From Harmothoe impar (Eukaryota; Annelida; Polychaeta; Phyllodocida; Polynoidae): a DNA stretch of 64,000 bases. A program made the translations under genes and the position numbers. Positions 22,654 through 35,764 of the stretch are shown one piece after another. Each line of letters starts with the position of its first letter. Positions within the stretch are counted from its first letter, which is position 1. The stretch spans positions 67,879,534-67,943,533 of the forward strand of contig OX381719.1 of NCBI GenBank assembly GCA_947462335.1. Reading direction: 5' to 3'. The notes beneath the pieces were generated by a model. The model was not told the origin of the DNA. It was given only the letters and a program-made list of their open reading frames with translations, and made no database searches.

Positions 22654-22773
22654 TTTGCCGGACTCCATGACACAGAGGCTGTGGGGGCTTCCCTTCTCCA
22701 CCAACGCCACACGGTCGTTCCTCAATGCTCGCATGTCTACGTACACTGTCGAAGGGTCGGGACTAGAGGCCCC
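22654..22773 (-). CDS. DIP2: DIP2 exon 20
   Basis: Encodes GASSPDPSTVYVDMRALRND and VEKGSPHSLCVMESGK. Phase 0 both ends; donor GTATGC. Confidence 0.96.
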
Positions 22774-22998
22774 CTGAAGACACAAACATACTACACTTAG
22801 TGACATTAACAGGGAACCCACCTGAAGGCATTTTGTAAACTGAAGGCTGTTTCTGTACAGAAGCTGATAGTAAGACTAAGGCTAGGAAAACTATACATGT
22901 TAAAATAATACTGTAAATATTGCTCATTTCTCTTCAAGTCATTTTATCAAGGCCACAAATGAGCCCTGGCTGTGAGACATGAAAGCCCCAGCACGTAC

Positions 22999-23246
22999 CT
23001 GCAGACAAATTCCAACGTTGACCCTGCAGCCGAAACTGGTGCTGACAGCGCGCGGAGACAGCCCCAAGTTGGAGAACAACTTGGAGAAGGAGCCGGTCAG
23101 GTGCATCCTGGGCCGCTCCTCAGCGATGACGCAGCACGTGCGCACACAGGACAAGTTGATGCCTTTGGCTTTGAGCGCAGCGGTGGACGTCCCGAGCCCT
23201 TTACTGCACAGTTCCATGACCCCATAGGAACAGAATGTGTCCCGCA
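22999..23246 (-). CDS. DIP2: DIP2 exon 19
   Basis: Encodes RDTFCSYGVMELCSKGLGTS, NLSCVRTCCVIAEERPRMHL and SPRAVSTSFGCRVNVGICLQ. Donor GTACGT. Confidence 0.96.
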
Positions 23247-23525
23247 CTGTAACAGGTACAACATGGATTAGGGTCATTTTATGTCTATATTTAGGGACAG
23301 GCACTAGAGTTTTACTTATTGACATAATATGTTATGATTTATCTGAGTGTAGCATGGACAAAAAGGTATTAAATATGAAATGGAGGCAATGGAAACCAAT
23401 CTACATTACAAGTCAGGCCTCTAACCCTGCTAAACAGGTGTAGATGAGCAGCAATCACTAGTTGTATCAAACACTTACGTAGAACATCAATCATTCACAA
23501 AGATGTTGTCACACAACGGGCATAC

Positions 23526-23617
23526 CTTTATACTGCCCCACGATGGACAGCCAGAGCGCCGGGTTTATCTCTACCTCTGAGGGCGGGATGAGGATGGAGT
23601 GATGCCCAGAGTAGATA
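23526..23617 (-). CDS. DIP2: DIP2 exon 18
   Basis: Encodes IYSGHHSILIPPSEVEINPA and LWLSIVGQYK. Donor GTATGC. Confidence 0.95.
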
Positions 23618-24142
23618 CTGAAACACAAAGGACACCTTGGTGAACACACCCCATCTCTTCATAATGGCTGATGGATTTCTCTGCATGATGATGGGAACAG
23701 TATAGGGAGGCTAAGTCTCGCGATAAAATGTTGTCGTAATTTTTTTGCCGATTCTAACTAAAAATACCCACGTCTAAGTTAGCCTAAAAAGGCTCCAGAT
23801 CTGAAATTTTATAGCCCAACTCTCTATATTAGTGGAGATATAGGGGGGCGAAATTTTTCGCCCATCCTTCAGGCCTGCGGGCGATAAAATGGGGAGCCCG
23901 TAAGGGCCCGGAAGTTGGCCGTCACGTGACGAGACTTAGCCGCCCTATTGGAGGTTTCAGAAAGTAATTCTGATCCCTGACATATTGTGCCATGTGCAGA
24001 TTCACATCAGCTTACAAAACCTTATGTGAAAGTGATTCTAACTCTGAGTAGGTCTTAACCCTTGTACATAACAGGACCCTATGGGTGAGTGGCCCTACTC
24101 TGAGCCTGCTAGTTTAACGTTAAGAATAGAGGTAGCACACAC
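23618..24142. other. DIP2 intron between exons 17 and 18, about 0.5 kb
   Basis: Carries the 241-bp MITE at 23705-23945 and otherwise unremarkable sequence. Confidence 0.8.
23705..23945. mobile_element. 241-bp MITE with TA flanks
   Basis: TIRs are GGGAGGCTAAGTCTCG on the left and CGAGACTTAGCCGCCC on the right (one mismatch), each flanked by TA, as for Tc1/mariner-type targets. There is no ORF. A degenerate inverted relative lies at 16390-16600. Confidence 0.85.
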
Positions 24143-24273
24143 CTGCTGAGGACCCATAGCGTGTAGCCGAGTCCGGTGTAGGGGTCGAGGCAGAGCGCCA
24201 CGTCTCGTGACGGGTACAGCTCACACTGAATCTTCATGGAGCGACACAAGGCTGCCGCTGCAGCATGCGACAT
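24143..24273 (-). CDS. DIP2: DIP2 exon 17
   Basis: Encodes MSHAAAAALCRSMKIQCELY and SRDVALCLDPYTGLGYTLW. Ends with AG, two bases of Ser. Donor GTGTGT. Confidence 0.95.
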
Positions 24274-24508
24274 CTGAAGGGAACAAGATAATGTAAAGTG
24301 GTAGCTGCCAATAGCAGAACTTGCACTAGTCTCAGGTTCTAAACAGTAAAGACAAACTACCCCCTGTCACCTCAGGTCACATACTGACACACTAAATGGG
24401 GTGGTACAGGCAGAAGGGGGCAGCATGGTTTAGACAGGGTCATAGTTTTGTTAACACAGCAGATGGATCTAACAGACACTACTGGGGTCAGAACAGCCTG
24501 GTACATAC

Positions 24509-24670
24509 CTTGATACCTGCCAGCATGCCCGTTGTGGACACACTAAAGTCCAGGTAGCAGATCATCTCTGGGGTGGGCGCTCTGTAGACCACCGCCAGCC
24601 GGCGCTTGGGGAGGTCGTCTGTGTCTAGCAATGTCGGCCAATTCTTCATCTCCACTATAGATGCTGCCTC
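24509..24670 (-). CDS. DIP2: DIP2 exon 16
   Basis: Encodes EAASIVEMKNWPTLLDTDDL and ends with FSVSTTGMLAGIK, the A3-like nucleotide loop of the second domain. Phase 0 both ends. Confidence 0.96.
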
Positions 24671-24900
24671 CTGCCAGCAAACAGTCAGCTTTAGTCACAT
24701 GACAGGGGAGGGCTATTTCTATTGCTTATTCATTAACATATAATATCCTGCACATTCCTGGCACAGTATAAGAGGTACATGATTTAGAGCAATTTGATTT
24801 TAGAATTTAGAAGTTTTGAATGTAACTGATTAAGTAGCTGAATTTACTTTTGCCTTGGTCATATGTATTTTATCAGAGTATTGCTAGATTCAAATCTTAC

Positions 24901-25040
24901 CTTTGACTTCAGCATCTTAATGATGCCTGAGTTGGAGAGGATAGCGCTAGATTTGCTGACTTCTACAATCATCTTGACAGTGGGCAGCGTGGTGGAGATG
25001 TTTTGTGGATGGGGCGGCCGTATTGTCACCGGCACCACAC
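24901..25040 (-). CDS. DIP2: DIP2 exon 15
   Basis: Encodes VVPVTIRPPHPQNISTTLPT and VKMIVEVSKSSAILSNSG. Donor GTAAGA, acceptor TTTGAAG. Confidence 0.95.
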
Positions 25041-25208
25041 CTTCAAAAACACAAGAGTAGTAAGCTTTACATTTCTAGAACCAAAATCTATTTCAGTTGA
25101 TGAAAGCCACCAGACCCAACTGATACAAGTAGCCCTGTCCCTCTGAATAGGTCCACATTAGTTGTGGTCAACAAGTGACAATTATGACAAGGTGGGATGT
25201 GCACTTAC

Positions 25209-25374
25209 CGACATAGAGACAGCCGTAGAACGCACAGATGAGGTCGAGGCCTGGTGGGTAGACGAGTGCCACGTGGTCGCCCGTGTTGAGCTTGCCCTTG
25301 TCCATGAGCAGTGCACCGATGCGCTCAGCGCGCTTGTGGAGCTGTGAACACGACATGGTGGCCTGGGGCTGACC
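25209..25374 (-). CDS. DIP2: DIP2 exon 14
   Basis: Encodes GQPQATMSCSQLHKRAERIG and NTGDHVALVYPPGLDLICAF, ending GCLYV plus one base. Donor GTAAGT. Confidence 0.96.
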
Positions 25375-28300
25375 CTGAAAGTGGACACACGGCAGATTAA
25401 CGACTGTCACATCTAGCACAGGCTGGACGAGTAGCAAAGTGCTGCCCTCTAGGTGTGGGTTGGGGAGTAAACACAGCAAAGTGATGCCCTCTAGGTGTGG
25501 GTTGGGGAGTAAACACAGCAAAGTGCTGCCCTCTAGGTGTGGCTTGGGGAGTAAACACCTGTACAAGCTACATACAGTCCTACCTTACAGACTGACCCCT
25601 ATCCCAGAGCGCCATGTGATGCATCCACCTACTTCATGTTTAACGGCTTCAATTAGAATGTGACTCGTCTAATGTAGTTGCATTTGTGATTGCATTCAGC
25701 AGGATACATCACATATTGTTCGGAGAAGATCACAAATTTTAGGGTTTTGAGTTGGGCAGAAGGTTTGATGTCCCACTGATGTCACACAGTAAGCACTTAT
25801 GTCACTAATGTTGCCAATATTAATCAACAGTAGATGATTAAATCTAATGTTTCTCTCCTCATTTCTCTGCACTGGAAAGCAAAGATTCAGCTAGTAGTTG
25901 TTAATATGAGAATTGTGTCAAATACACACAAAGTGCCAACATGTAATCTATTGAACAGATTAATGAACTGAAATAAAAACATCTTTATACTTGGCTGACA
26001 TAGAAATAACCTTATGTATTTCTTAATGACCAAGCGTGCTGTGTATAGAAATGTGTGAGTGGGGAACGGTATTATTGTAAGTACTGAAAAATTCATCTCA
26101 ACTACCATTGATGTGCTCCATAGTAGTTACAATGGTGCTGGTGCCACTCCAACTTATAGATGCTTTAACCAGTGAGCCAGCACACATTTGTAAGCATTTA
26201 TGCTTGCACAGACCACAGTTCTGAATTTATCAACCATCAGACCATAAATGGTGTGGAGTATTGCAAAATATTCACACCAACACCTTGTAGATTTACATAT
26301 GCTATAGAATTAATTTAAATATGACCAAATCTGTACAAAGAACCAACATAAAAAGAAAGAATTGGCTTCCTTAGTCTCACAAGTTTGGTGTTCCTTGTTG
26401 AGTACATTGAAATCAAGCATGCACTGTGCTTATCTGTAATGCCTCTGCTCTTTGTGAAACCAAGCAAGAGTCAGCAAGAGTTGGTCATGTCAGCCTAATT
26501 GTGTACTTGACCCAAGATTAATTATTTCTATATAAAGTTTTTATCATTTTTACATTAGCTTTTTATTGCAAAAACTATTTCAGGAGCTTTTGTTGTATGA
26601 AAATTGAGAAGCCATAGCAACCTAAATTCTCAAAAGGTATGTATAAAATGTCAGCTGCAAAATAGGAAACTTGTATTATCAAAGTGAATTAAAGATGTGT
26701 CTACTCTAGGAGCTGCAAGCTTGGTGCTAGTCACAGTATACATGGGAACTTGTCTTGTGGGTGTGACTCAGGTGAGCGTTAGCACTACAGATACACACAG
26801 CGTACAAAGCGGCCGTTATATACAACTGTGGTTGTATATAGCCGGCCCTAGCCTGACTCGCTGCCTGTCAAAGTGTCAAAGTTAAGCATCACTATACTTA
26901 TATAGGCCTCACTGCCACTATGAAAAGCATGGTACACAGACAACGGCAAAATTAGAACAGTATTTTTATCTACTCCTCTTAAGCTAAATAACTGTTCTAT
27001 ATTTTCTGGCTTTCTTTTGTATTCTTAAAAGTGACAAGATTATTATAGATGGGAGACCTAGCTTCCCATCCACCACTGCTGCTCATCAGAACTGTAGTTA
27101 TTAGTTTCCAGCTAGACATGTGCCTTAACAAACTGTATTGACTGTAATACTTGATAAATAATTCATATCAACACACTTTGTTTCCTGCTTGTGCACTTAG
27201 TTATCATTCCACCAGAGCAACACTTACATCCCTCATTCTGAATTTAAGATGACAAAAGTTGCATCTAGTTGCAATTTGTAAAACTTAAATATCTAAAAAG
27301 ATCTATGCATCATATTTGAAAGAATTGATAATTAAGAAGTGACATGCAGAGGGTGCTGCTGTTCTGCTGAATAGAGACCACTCCTCTGAAGTGTGAAAAT
27401 ATATCCAATTTTGAGTGTCTTTGGTGGAATCATTTAAAAAATTTAAATATATTGGTTAGTATCTTGTCACAATGCAAAGCGGGCTACACGGTTCCAGACA
27501 GTAATATATGAGACGTTGATTCATAAACTAGTACAGAGTTCTCGCCAACCTAATCCAGGTAGAAAAACAGAGACGCCACTCCCTACTCATCAAACAAATC
27601 AGGAAATCACCAGATTTTGTCAATTTTAAACTTTGAGATTTGAAATCATAGAATGTGAAATTGATCTAATCCAATAGGACATAACACAAATAGGAATTCT
27701 GCTGTGAGTGGGATTAGTGGCATCTCTGAGGACATTGCATAATATGTGAAAGATGTCGTTCGATTCAAGAAGTATTGAAATGGAAGTTTTCCCCGAGTTT
27801 GGAGTTGGAAGAAGCTTGCACCATGCAGAGAGAACCTACCTTTAAAAACCAAACATGAATGAAAAGGCATCTTTATGAAACCTCTGATAATGTGTATATC
27901 AAATAAAACCCTGTATCTAACATCTAAGTAAACAATGTCTAAATGTGTATCCCCCATGCAGTTTTCTACAGGCATCACTGCCTCTACGCCAATATACAAA
28001 CCCAATTTACTATATTCATGAACATTTAATGCAAAAGTTCAAAGAAGGAAATGTCTACCAATGCATGGCTGGCCCCTTTGAAGCACCCACTTGTCCACCG
28101 CCACCAGTATGATACAACACTGACGCCGACCACTCTCCACTGTGTATATATTAATATGCATCTTTAGATAAAAGTACGAAATTCCTGCAGTTTTAAAATT
28201 GACTTGGGGGTAGTGTACCACTAGATACAAAATTAATCTTTATCACTGTTACTATTTTAGAGCTAGCTGGGAGAGACCTTCCTAAAAGTTTTTAATTTCA

Positions 28301-29459
28301 AATTTTTCAGGACTGTGTGTCGATTATAGATGATCTTAAATGGATTGATTACCTATTTCTTAAATGAAATAAATTATTGGAGCCATAAGTAAAGATTTTT
28401 TGAATAAAAATCTCCTATAAATTGCTATAATCAAAGTGAATTAGCAAAAGCCTTGCCTTTGGTGCTTGCTGTTGGGTTTTTTTTTCAGTAGGAATATTAT
28501 GCTGTCTCTGATTTTGTAGAAATGTGTTTACGTGGATTTAAATTGGTTTAACAGATGTACAATTTTACATGAAGTAATCTGTAAAGTTGGTATAGTTTAG
28601 CTATGTTCAACATTGCTGCAGTAATACTGTGGTCCCCAGAAAGGTCAAGGCCCAACTCTAGTACCAGTTCATGCCTATAGGGGCAGTCTCTACTCACTCT
28701 CCATGACCGAGAGATCGTCCCTGTTCCAATTGTCTACAAGTAAAACCAGCGGCAATCATAGACAACCTTCCACAATGTGTCATCTCGGAAGCCGACAACA
28801 ACTTCTCAAGTTGGACAAACATGAAATGATCCCCTTAAGATAATGACACAGTTTTAAATCCTGCAGAAAGTTATCACACTCTAGCATGATAAACTGAAAT
28901 GACACTCATTATTATTGTTTAGTTTAACACTGTGAGAGTATTACTGAACCTAATGTGGGTTAAAATATCCATTAGGAACCCCTGTTTACTTATCTCTGTA
29001 CACATCCCCCCACATAGTTCTTTATTTCATTCCACCTTTCCTGTTTGATTTATGTGGAGATCTATTTCATAATATTTATCTGTTATGTCTAGAAATTTCA
29101 AGAATTATCAGAACACAGCCCCAACTTAATTTTCATTCTAAAGTGATACATCATTCTTGAATTTTGTTTATCTATATAAAATGCCATTGAAAGATATACA
29201 ACTTTTCTTTTCATTTCCTCTTGATTAAAATAAATAGAGAACTATTACTAAATCTTAACAACAGCCATTTGATATCATTGTCAAAAACAACAGGCTACAA
29301 AAGAAAAAAAACTTTGTCAAAATGCTAATAATCAAGAACATCTATTGGTTTGAAGCCATTCTTCTAAGGCTCTGCCTCCTGGTGACACTGGAGGAAATTA
29401 AGACAAATAAACAAAATAATGCTTGATATGCAGAAGTTGCTTTATCATGGGGGACTCAC
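25375..29459. other. DIP2 intron, 4.1 kb, with a 42-bp minisatellite
   Basis: Holds a three-copy 42-bp repeat near its left end and a short dispersed motif (caattttgagtgtctttg at about 27408, also at 53262). No exon recognised. Confidence 0.7.
25433..25560. repeat. 42-bp minisatellite, three copies
   Basis: The unit agcaaagtgctgccctctag plus gtgtgggttggggagtaaac is repeated head to tail with two substitutions. Intronic. Confidence 0.9.
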
Positions 29460-29540
29460 CTTTGCGTTGATAAGACTGTAGAGGAGGTGGTCGGGGGAGG
29501 TTTGGGCACGCCACCGCAGGATCTCTGATAGGAACTGGTA
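29460..29540 (-). CDS. DIP2: DIP2 exon 13
   Basis: Encodes YQFLSEILRWRAQTSPDHLL plus YSLINAK, opening the second AMP-binding domain. Phase 0 both ends; donor GTGAGT. Confidence 0.95.
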
Positions 29541-31451
29541 CTGTAAGGGAAGGACCATGAAACACCATAATGTTAGAACTTTTGAATAAGTATAAATGTG
29601 TAATTAATTAAATGAAAACTGTTATATCAGCAGCACTGAAATTACATCGCTAGGTAACAGTACATTATCATTCATTTAATGCATTTACGCTATGGTAAAA
29701 GTAAATATTAGTCAAGGATTTATGATAGGCATCGGTTAGAAAGAAATATTTGTGAAACAACAGTGTCCATGACTGCAAGAAAAAAAATTACCCTCCTGAA
29801 CTGTAGTTATATTTTTAGACTGGCTAAGCAAATGGGTACCTAGATTAGCCAGTTGAGAACTTATAGTTGAAATTGCTATTTTAGAATAAGCTTTTTAATC
29901 AAATAATAACTTGTTAAATATGCTGACATATAACAGAGTGATACATTTACCATGATGTTATATGCTACTAAAAGCTTATACTATGAGAAATGAATTAGTC
30001 ATCAATCAATTTATTTTTCATATAATTATCAAAGAAAAAATAATATCAGCATTTCTGAATGACAATTCATATGCATGAAAAGTGTAAAGTGTCCTTGGAA
30101 ACAATTTAAGTCAATCAGAGATGAAGAAATGATCAACACTTAATAAGGAGAATAACAGAAACTTAATGCTATATACAATATAACAATTAACATCAAGCAT
30201 AAATGAAAGTAAAAGGCAGCAAACGTTAAAGATGTCAATGAAGGCAGCCAGCCTCCTGCTCAATCATGGACTGGTGAACATCACGGACACTCAGTGCATC
30301 TGGGACAACTGCCGGAACTTCTTTCTGCCATACCTACTGTACAGGTAGTCATGGAGAGTAGTTGGGACAGCTGCCGGAACTACTTTCTGCCATATCTACT
30401 GTACAGGTAGTCAAGGAGAGTAGTTGGGACAACTGCCGGAACTACTTTCTGCCATACCTGTTGTACAGGTAGTCATGGAGAGTAGTTGGGACAACTGCCG
30501 GAACTACTTTCTGCCATACCTACTGTACAGGTAGTCATGGAGAGTAGATGGGACAGCTGCCGGAACTACTTTCTGCCATACCTACTGTACAGGTAGTCAT
30601 GGAGAGTAGTTGGGACAGCTGCCGGAACTACTTTCTGCCATACCTACTGTACAGGTAGTCATGGAGAGTAGTTAGGACAGCTGCCGGAACTACTTTCTGC
30701 CATACCTACTGTACAGGTACTCATGGAGAGTAGTTGGGTCCCAGAAGCACTGTGTGTCAGAGATGATGCACCAGTCAGTGGTGGAGCTGGGACCAGCTTG
30801 CAGAGGCAGCGCAATGAGGGAGTCAAGCTACGCGCACACAGAATTATCCGCAGTTTTGAAAGCTTGATGATGATAACAAAGACACTTGATGATAATAAAG
30901 AAGCTTATAACTGATGTATAAACACAAATACAGCCTGAAGCAATGACTCGTCACTTTAATGACCTGTCATTTTCAGGCTGCTACTGCTGAAGGTATAAGC
31001 AACTAGGGGATGAAATCAAATATGTAAAAGAAATATGGGGATGTGATTTGATTTTTAACTTCCAAATAATTGTAAAAGTTGATTCATAGAATTTCTGTCC
31101 CCACTCAAAGACTTGGGTCTCTTCTCTATAGTAAGAGCATCGGGTTATAAATTGCTGCACTTCCGTACATGCTATAGACCTGAACAGAGTTGGATTTTCA
31201 ACCTTAACATATATGTAAATAAATATAATTCATTCAGAGAGGTTTACAAAACTTGAAATATTTGCAACAAAAAAAAAGAAAGAAAATTTGATAAAACTCC
31301 AGAAGTGAATGACATGAGTTTAGAGGGGGTAACTGAGTCTAGTGCTGAGTAGTAGTGTGCGGCAGTAGCTGCAGGTGGCAGCACACGGTGGGTGCTGGTG
31401 GCGCCCTCATGCGGCATGCTGATGACTTAACGCTGTCCTTACAATGTGTAC
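29541..31451. other. DIP2 intron, 1.9 kb, with a 62-bp minisatellite
   Basis: The tandem array at about 30290-30735 is annotated separately. The rest is AT-rich with no recognised feature. Confidence 0.7.
30290..30735. repeat. 62-bp minisatellite, about seven copies
   Basis: The unit gtagtcatggagagtagttg, ggacaactgccggaactact and ttctgccatacctactgtac is repeated with few changes (a/g in gacaact/gacagct). Intronic in DIP2. The first unit diverges. Confidence 0.92.
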
Positions 31452-31564
31452 CTTGCGTGCGGCGTCAGAGTCGTCGTCCAGGAGCCCGATGTCCCGGCCC
31501 TGTGCCCACGCCAGCCGCGCCCCCTGCACGATGTTACCAACGTAGACTGCCGACGGGCCCACAT
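31452..31564 (-). CDS. DIP2: DIP2 exon 12
   Basis: Encodes VGPSAVYVGNIVQGARLAWA and GRDIGLLDDDSDAARK. AT at the start completes an Asp codon from exon 11. A nearby AG three bases upstream could act as an alternative acceptor. Confidence 0.92.
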
Positions 31565-34500
31565 CTGCTGAAGGAGGACACACGCAAACGCAAAAACATC
31601 AAAACCAGCATCTGACTACACTGCATTCATTAACAGATGTAAACATAGTCATGGTGCTAATAGACCAGCACCAGGCTTCTAAAGTAGAGCCTTCTAACAG
31701 GATAGGCTAAGATTCAGCTAAATGTGTGAGGGCAATGAAATTAAAGTTTGATAGGCTATTTAGTTCCATGGTATTACATGTAGAAATACATGCTGATAAT
31801 CTAAGTCTGTCAACACTGATTTTACATCAGTACAGTTCAAGAATCATGTACAACTTCTTACAAGCTTTTCAACTTCCTAGAGGTTCATAATGTGGGTAGC
31901 CTTTCACATAGTTAGGCACAAACCAACCCCAAACTCATCCTGTACAATAACCCACACTCAGTTATCATTCTCAACAATTTACAGTTCAAACATTCTGTCA
32001 TGTATAGATGTAATATGTTTTTGTGTCAAACATTAGAAGCTGTCACATCCTCATCTGTCATGTAAGCACAAACTAAAACAGACGCGGTATTTCTGCAGGT
32101 TAATAACGGTAGAAACATGGCGTGGGAAGTCAACCCTCTTAGAAGCAGCAACAAGGGCTAATGCTCAACTGACACTTCATGTTGGAGGTGATATCAACAC
32201 TAACTGAGCAAACTTCATCTCGAGTAATTGTAAAATCCAGGGATCTATGAGCGGAAGCCAGTGGTGTTAGTACGGTTTGTGGCCACTAGGGAGCTGGTTC
32301 CTAGTCCTATGTTTTGGTCACTTATGTATTGTAACAACTACAAATGGTTTGAGTGAATTAGGATGTGTCATGTATACCTGTATTGAGATGTTTTACAAAA
32401 TATGTACCAGGATCTGTTAAATCAGCTTCATCTTTTATATTATCTGCTTGGTCATATTAAACATCAAGTTTCAAACTTATCTATTAATCATCTTGATAAC
32501 ATGAATTTGTACTGTTTTTGTCATACTTATTTAACTTCAATGGTTTCACCTACTTTTAGACACATCCACAACTATTGGTCTTTGGTATGCATTACATTAC
32601 AAATGTATGATAGCATCTCGACTTGACTGGGCTATGGCCACTACATATTTGGAGGTGCAGTGATGCAAGATTAGCGTAAGCATCTTTCTGTTCAGGCCAT
32701 GTTTGGAAAACAGCACTTACGTCCGAGCACACAGGCGGCCCAGGGGTAAGGAACAGGGTTGGTACGGGAGTGAAAAGGACAAACGGAATATAGGTATTAG
32801 ATAGTGTTCTTTAAATTTTCATTTTTAAAAATTAAAATGAGCTCTTTGTAAGTTTAATTGTACTATATTAAAAAAAGTGGAATATGAGTTTCCCTCAAGA
32901 AGTTTTTTATTTGTCAGGTTAGTGCTTGTATTGACTAGGTTGATGTTAAACTTGTGTCAAATATCTTTATTTTATTGCTATATTTCTTGTACAAAAATGT
33001 TTTAACTTTTAAGGAAGATATGTTATCTGGTCAGGAAAATGATCACAAAGAAAAAGTATTTGGTTTAGGATGACTGCAATAATAAGATGAGTGTTTGTTT
33101 ATCCATGCAACTGAAGTGCTGATCTCAAAGCGGCTACATCTGGATGTCTTCGAGGAAATTCACCGGGATGCAACAGTCAGGCGGTAAGCCATCCACATAG
33201 GAGAGAAGCTGTCTAATGTAAAAGCTGCCTCTGAGCTGAAGCTACACAATTCCCGAACTAAATAGGACTTGGAATAAATGATCCTGAGGTGAAGGAATTT
33301 GCTCAATTTCCTAATCTATATTAAAGATAATATTTGGAATGAACTGAACAGAAAACTATGAATGTCAAGTTTATGAAAATGTCATGATGTAAGTCCAAAG
33401 AGTACCTTCAGATGCTCTATCACCACTTATCTTTAGAAGCTACCATATATTATGTTATGTGTATTGAAGAATCCCATCCCCGTGTCATTGTCTTAATCAT
33501 TTACTACTCTCAATGTGTAGCAATTGAGAACATCATAATTGAGAAGGCTATACCTTATAATTACTAAAGTTTAAATATAACCCTGAAGGAATACCAATGT
33601 ACCTAATTGACAGGATAAAAGATATCTTAAAATAGTATAATGAAACCAAATTAAGAGGAAAACGATCATAGAATGAAAGATTTTCAAGGTTGAGAAGTTT
33701 AAGGTCATGGAAAGATAAACCATCAAGACCAGGTACCTCTAAACAGAAATGTAAAGGCCATATTATGCTTCGTGCTTTGCTGCCATAGAGCGACCTTCAG
33801 TCGTGTTAACACATGACCTTATATCATGGTGTTACAGGCTATGGTGTTAGAGAGGTTAGTGACGGGGGAAAGTTGTCGGGTTTGTATAAAATAGCAAGTA
33901 CAGCTAAACATGGTTCCCACCTGACAAGGACAGCGCCGGGAATGAAACGATAAACAGAGTGTCACGTCACAGCGCAGTGGTTACTACAGTCACAGCACCC
34001 ACCACTGGCTACATCATACATGAGTTACAGGGTATCATAGAGTACTTATACTGTAAACCGGGATATTTCCGCGCTGTACATATTTTTAAGATATTTTTAA
34101 AGGTGTGAAAATATGTAGAGCAAATATTTATACAGTGTTACAATTAAAGTGCCTAATATATATATTGGAAATCTGCACATTTAAATTCGCATGAAACTTC
34201 TTTTCAGGAAATTGCGAAAATTTATACCCGCGAAAATATCTCTGTTTACAGTACTACCTGTATGTACACTATATGACACATGAGTATCTACCTCACATGG
34301 TACCATAGAGTGGTTATACTACCTGCATGTACAGTGGAAGGCCAATAGGACCCATAGTACTATCCACCCCACCCTTTTTAACACCATAATGTCTGCCACT
34401 GATCACTTATCATTTCCATCTTAGGGGATTCCCCATCAGACCAAATACAGATAACATAGTATTAATGCCTGGTAACCATGTGGCATAGCCTTCCACTGTA

Positions 34501-34867
34501 CACAACACAAGAACGAGACTGACACGAATACTAATGGCACTTCATGGTGTAATGAAACATGGCAAGTCATGTCTACACATTTCCATACACTCTGCTCATC
34601 AATCAGACTTGCTGAAATGAGCCTTTAAAGTTTCTACTTTTACAGCACTTGGAACAAAATTCGAAGCAAATTATTCTTGTCTATGAGCACAGAAGTGTAT
34701 TTGGAGTGTAGACATGATTGTTGTAATTATGAGGTCTGAATGCCCATGTTGACGTGTTAGTTGAGTGACCATGTACATGTACCAGATTATTCCCAGACAA
34801 TGTTAACGAGCTACGCGTGGTTTGTGTCTATGACTACACAATGTGTAAGTTGTGGAAGCCCAGGTAC
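31565..34867. other. DIP2 intron, about 3.3 kb
   Basis: Contains the 201-bp MITE at 34051-34251 and no recognised exon. Plausible splice sites near 32711 and 33130 were considered and rejected. Confidence 0.7.
34051..34251. mobile_element. 201-bp MITE with TA target duplication
   Basis: The 23-bp TIRs are CTGTAAACCGGGATATTTCC(GCG) and its near-complement at 34229-34251, with three mismatches, flanked by TA at 34049-34050 and 34252-34253. No ORF. Tc1/mariner-like by target choice; family inferred. Confidence 0.85.
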
Positions 34868-35000
34868 CTGGATGGTGTTCGCGTGGTTTGGGCAGGTTGG
34901 TGACACACGTGTGGGGGCACATCAACACGTTGGCTGGGTGGAGGCAGCCCTCCAGGAACTTCTTTTTGGTCTCGTGAAGATGGATCCCGCCAAGCGGAGT
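34868..35000 (-). CDS. DIP2: DIP2 exon 11
   Basis: Encodes TPLGGIHLHETKKKFLEG, then NVLMCPHTCVTNLPKPRE, the linker between the two AMP-binding domains. Ends one base into a codon; donor GTACCT is weaker than the others. Confidence 0.94.
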
Positions 35001-35294
35001 CTGCAAAGTAAGAATTAATCAGTGTCATGTTGGTGTTATAAACCGGCATTTAACCGTCAGAGTAAATGTTGGCAGTGGGACAAACCAGTGTATACAAGGA
35101 ATATATTAGTCATAAAAGGGATAAAAATGTCAAAAGAGCTTATGTTGGTCAAAATGAGCCATGGAAATGTAAAAAGGTCAATGTTATGTTTGCAAAGGGC
35201 CATGGAAATATATTTAGAGTAACATTGTTTAAGAAAGCCACCAATAACTGATATATTATCTACAATGACTTGGACCACAATACAAGGTGCTTAC

Positions 35295-35393
35295 TTTGGG
35301 TAGATAGTTGGGTGGCACCAGGGCTAAACAGTAGACCCCAGTTTGGTGGATAGAGTCAACTGCCTGCAGCACCCTAGACATCCACTGGAAACT
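35295..35393 (-). CDS. DIP2: DIP2 exon 10
   Basis: Encodes SFQWMSRVLQAVDSIHQTGV and YCLALVPPNYLPK. Phase 0 both ends; donor GTAAGC. Confidence 0.96.
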
Positions 35394-35764
35394 CTGCAAG
35401 CACAATACACAACACCAGTGTTAAATCAGCTTACATCATCTCAGCACTAAACTAACAACATCAACACAGCTTTCTAATATGGTATTTCTACCAATCTTTA
35501 TTGAGCAAGATGATCCACCTTAAGATGTGGAAGTGTGACACTGCCTTACGTGGTACACATAATTTTTTCAGATGTCCCCGTTATTTTGTCTATTGTAGAA
35601 CATGTTTTCATCCCTACATGATCTTACAACTTATGTAAGTTTAACCTTCTGTCCAATATTTGTAAATGATGTAAATTACTGATATCATTATTTAAACTAA
35701 AGTTAAATCTCATAATTCAAAGTTGCTTATGGCCTTGTGTGCCACCTAGTGTTTGTGGTCTCAC

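Noticed and set aside
32711..32760. Possible extra DIP2 exon (PWAACVLG-like peptide before a GTAAGT donor)
   Set aside because: The donor is good, but there is no AG acceptor in the preceding pyrimidine-rich stretch, and exons 11 and 12 already join in the correct phase.
33120..33200. Exon-like segment with open frames on both strands and a plus-strand GTAAGC
   Set aside because: No partner exons, no recognised protein, and the DIP2 frame does not need it.
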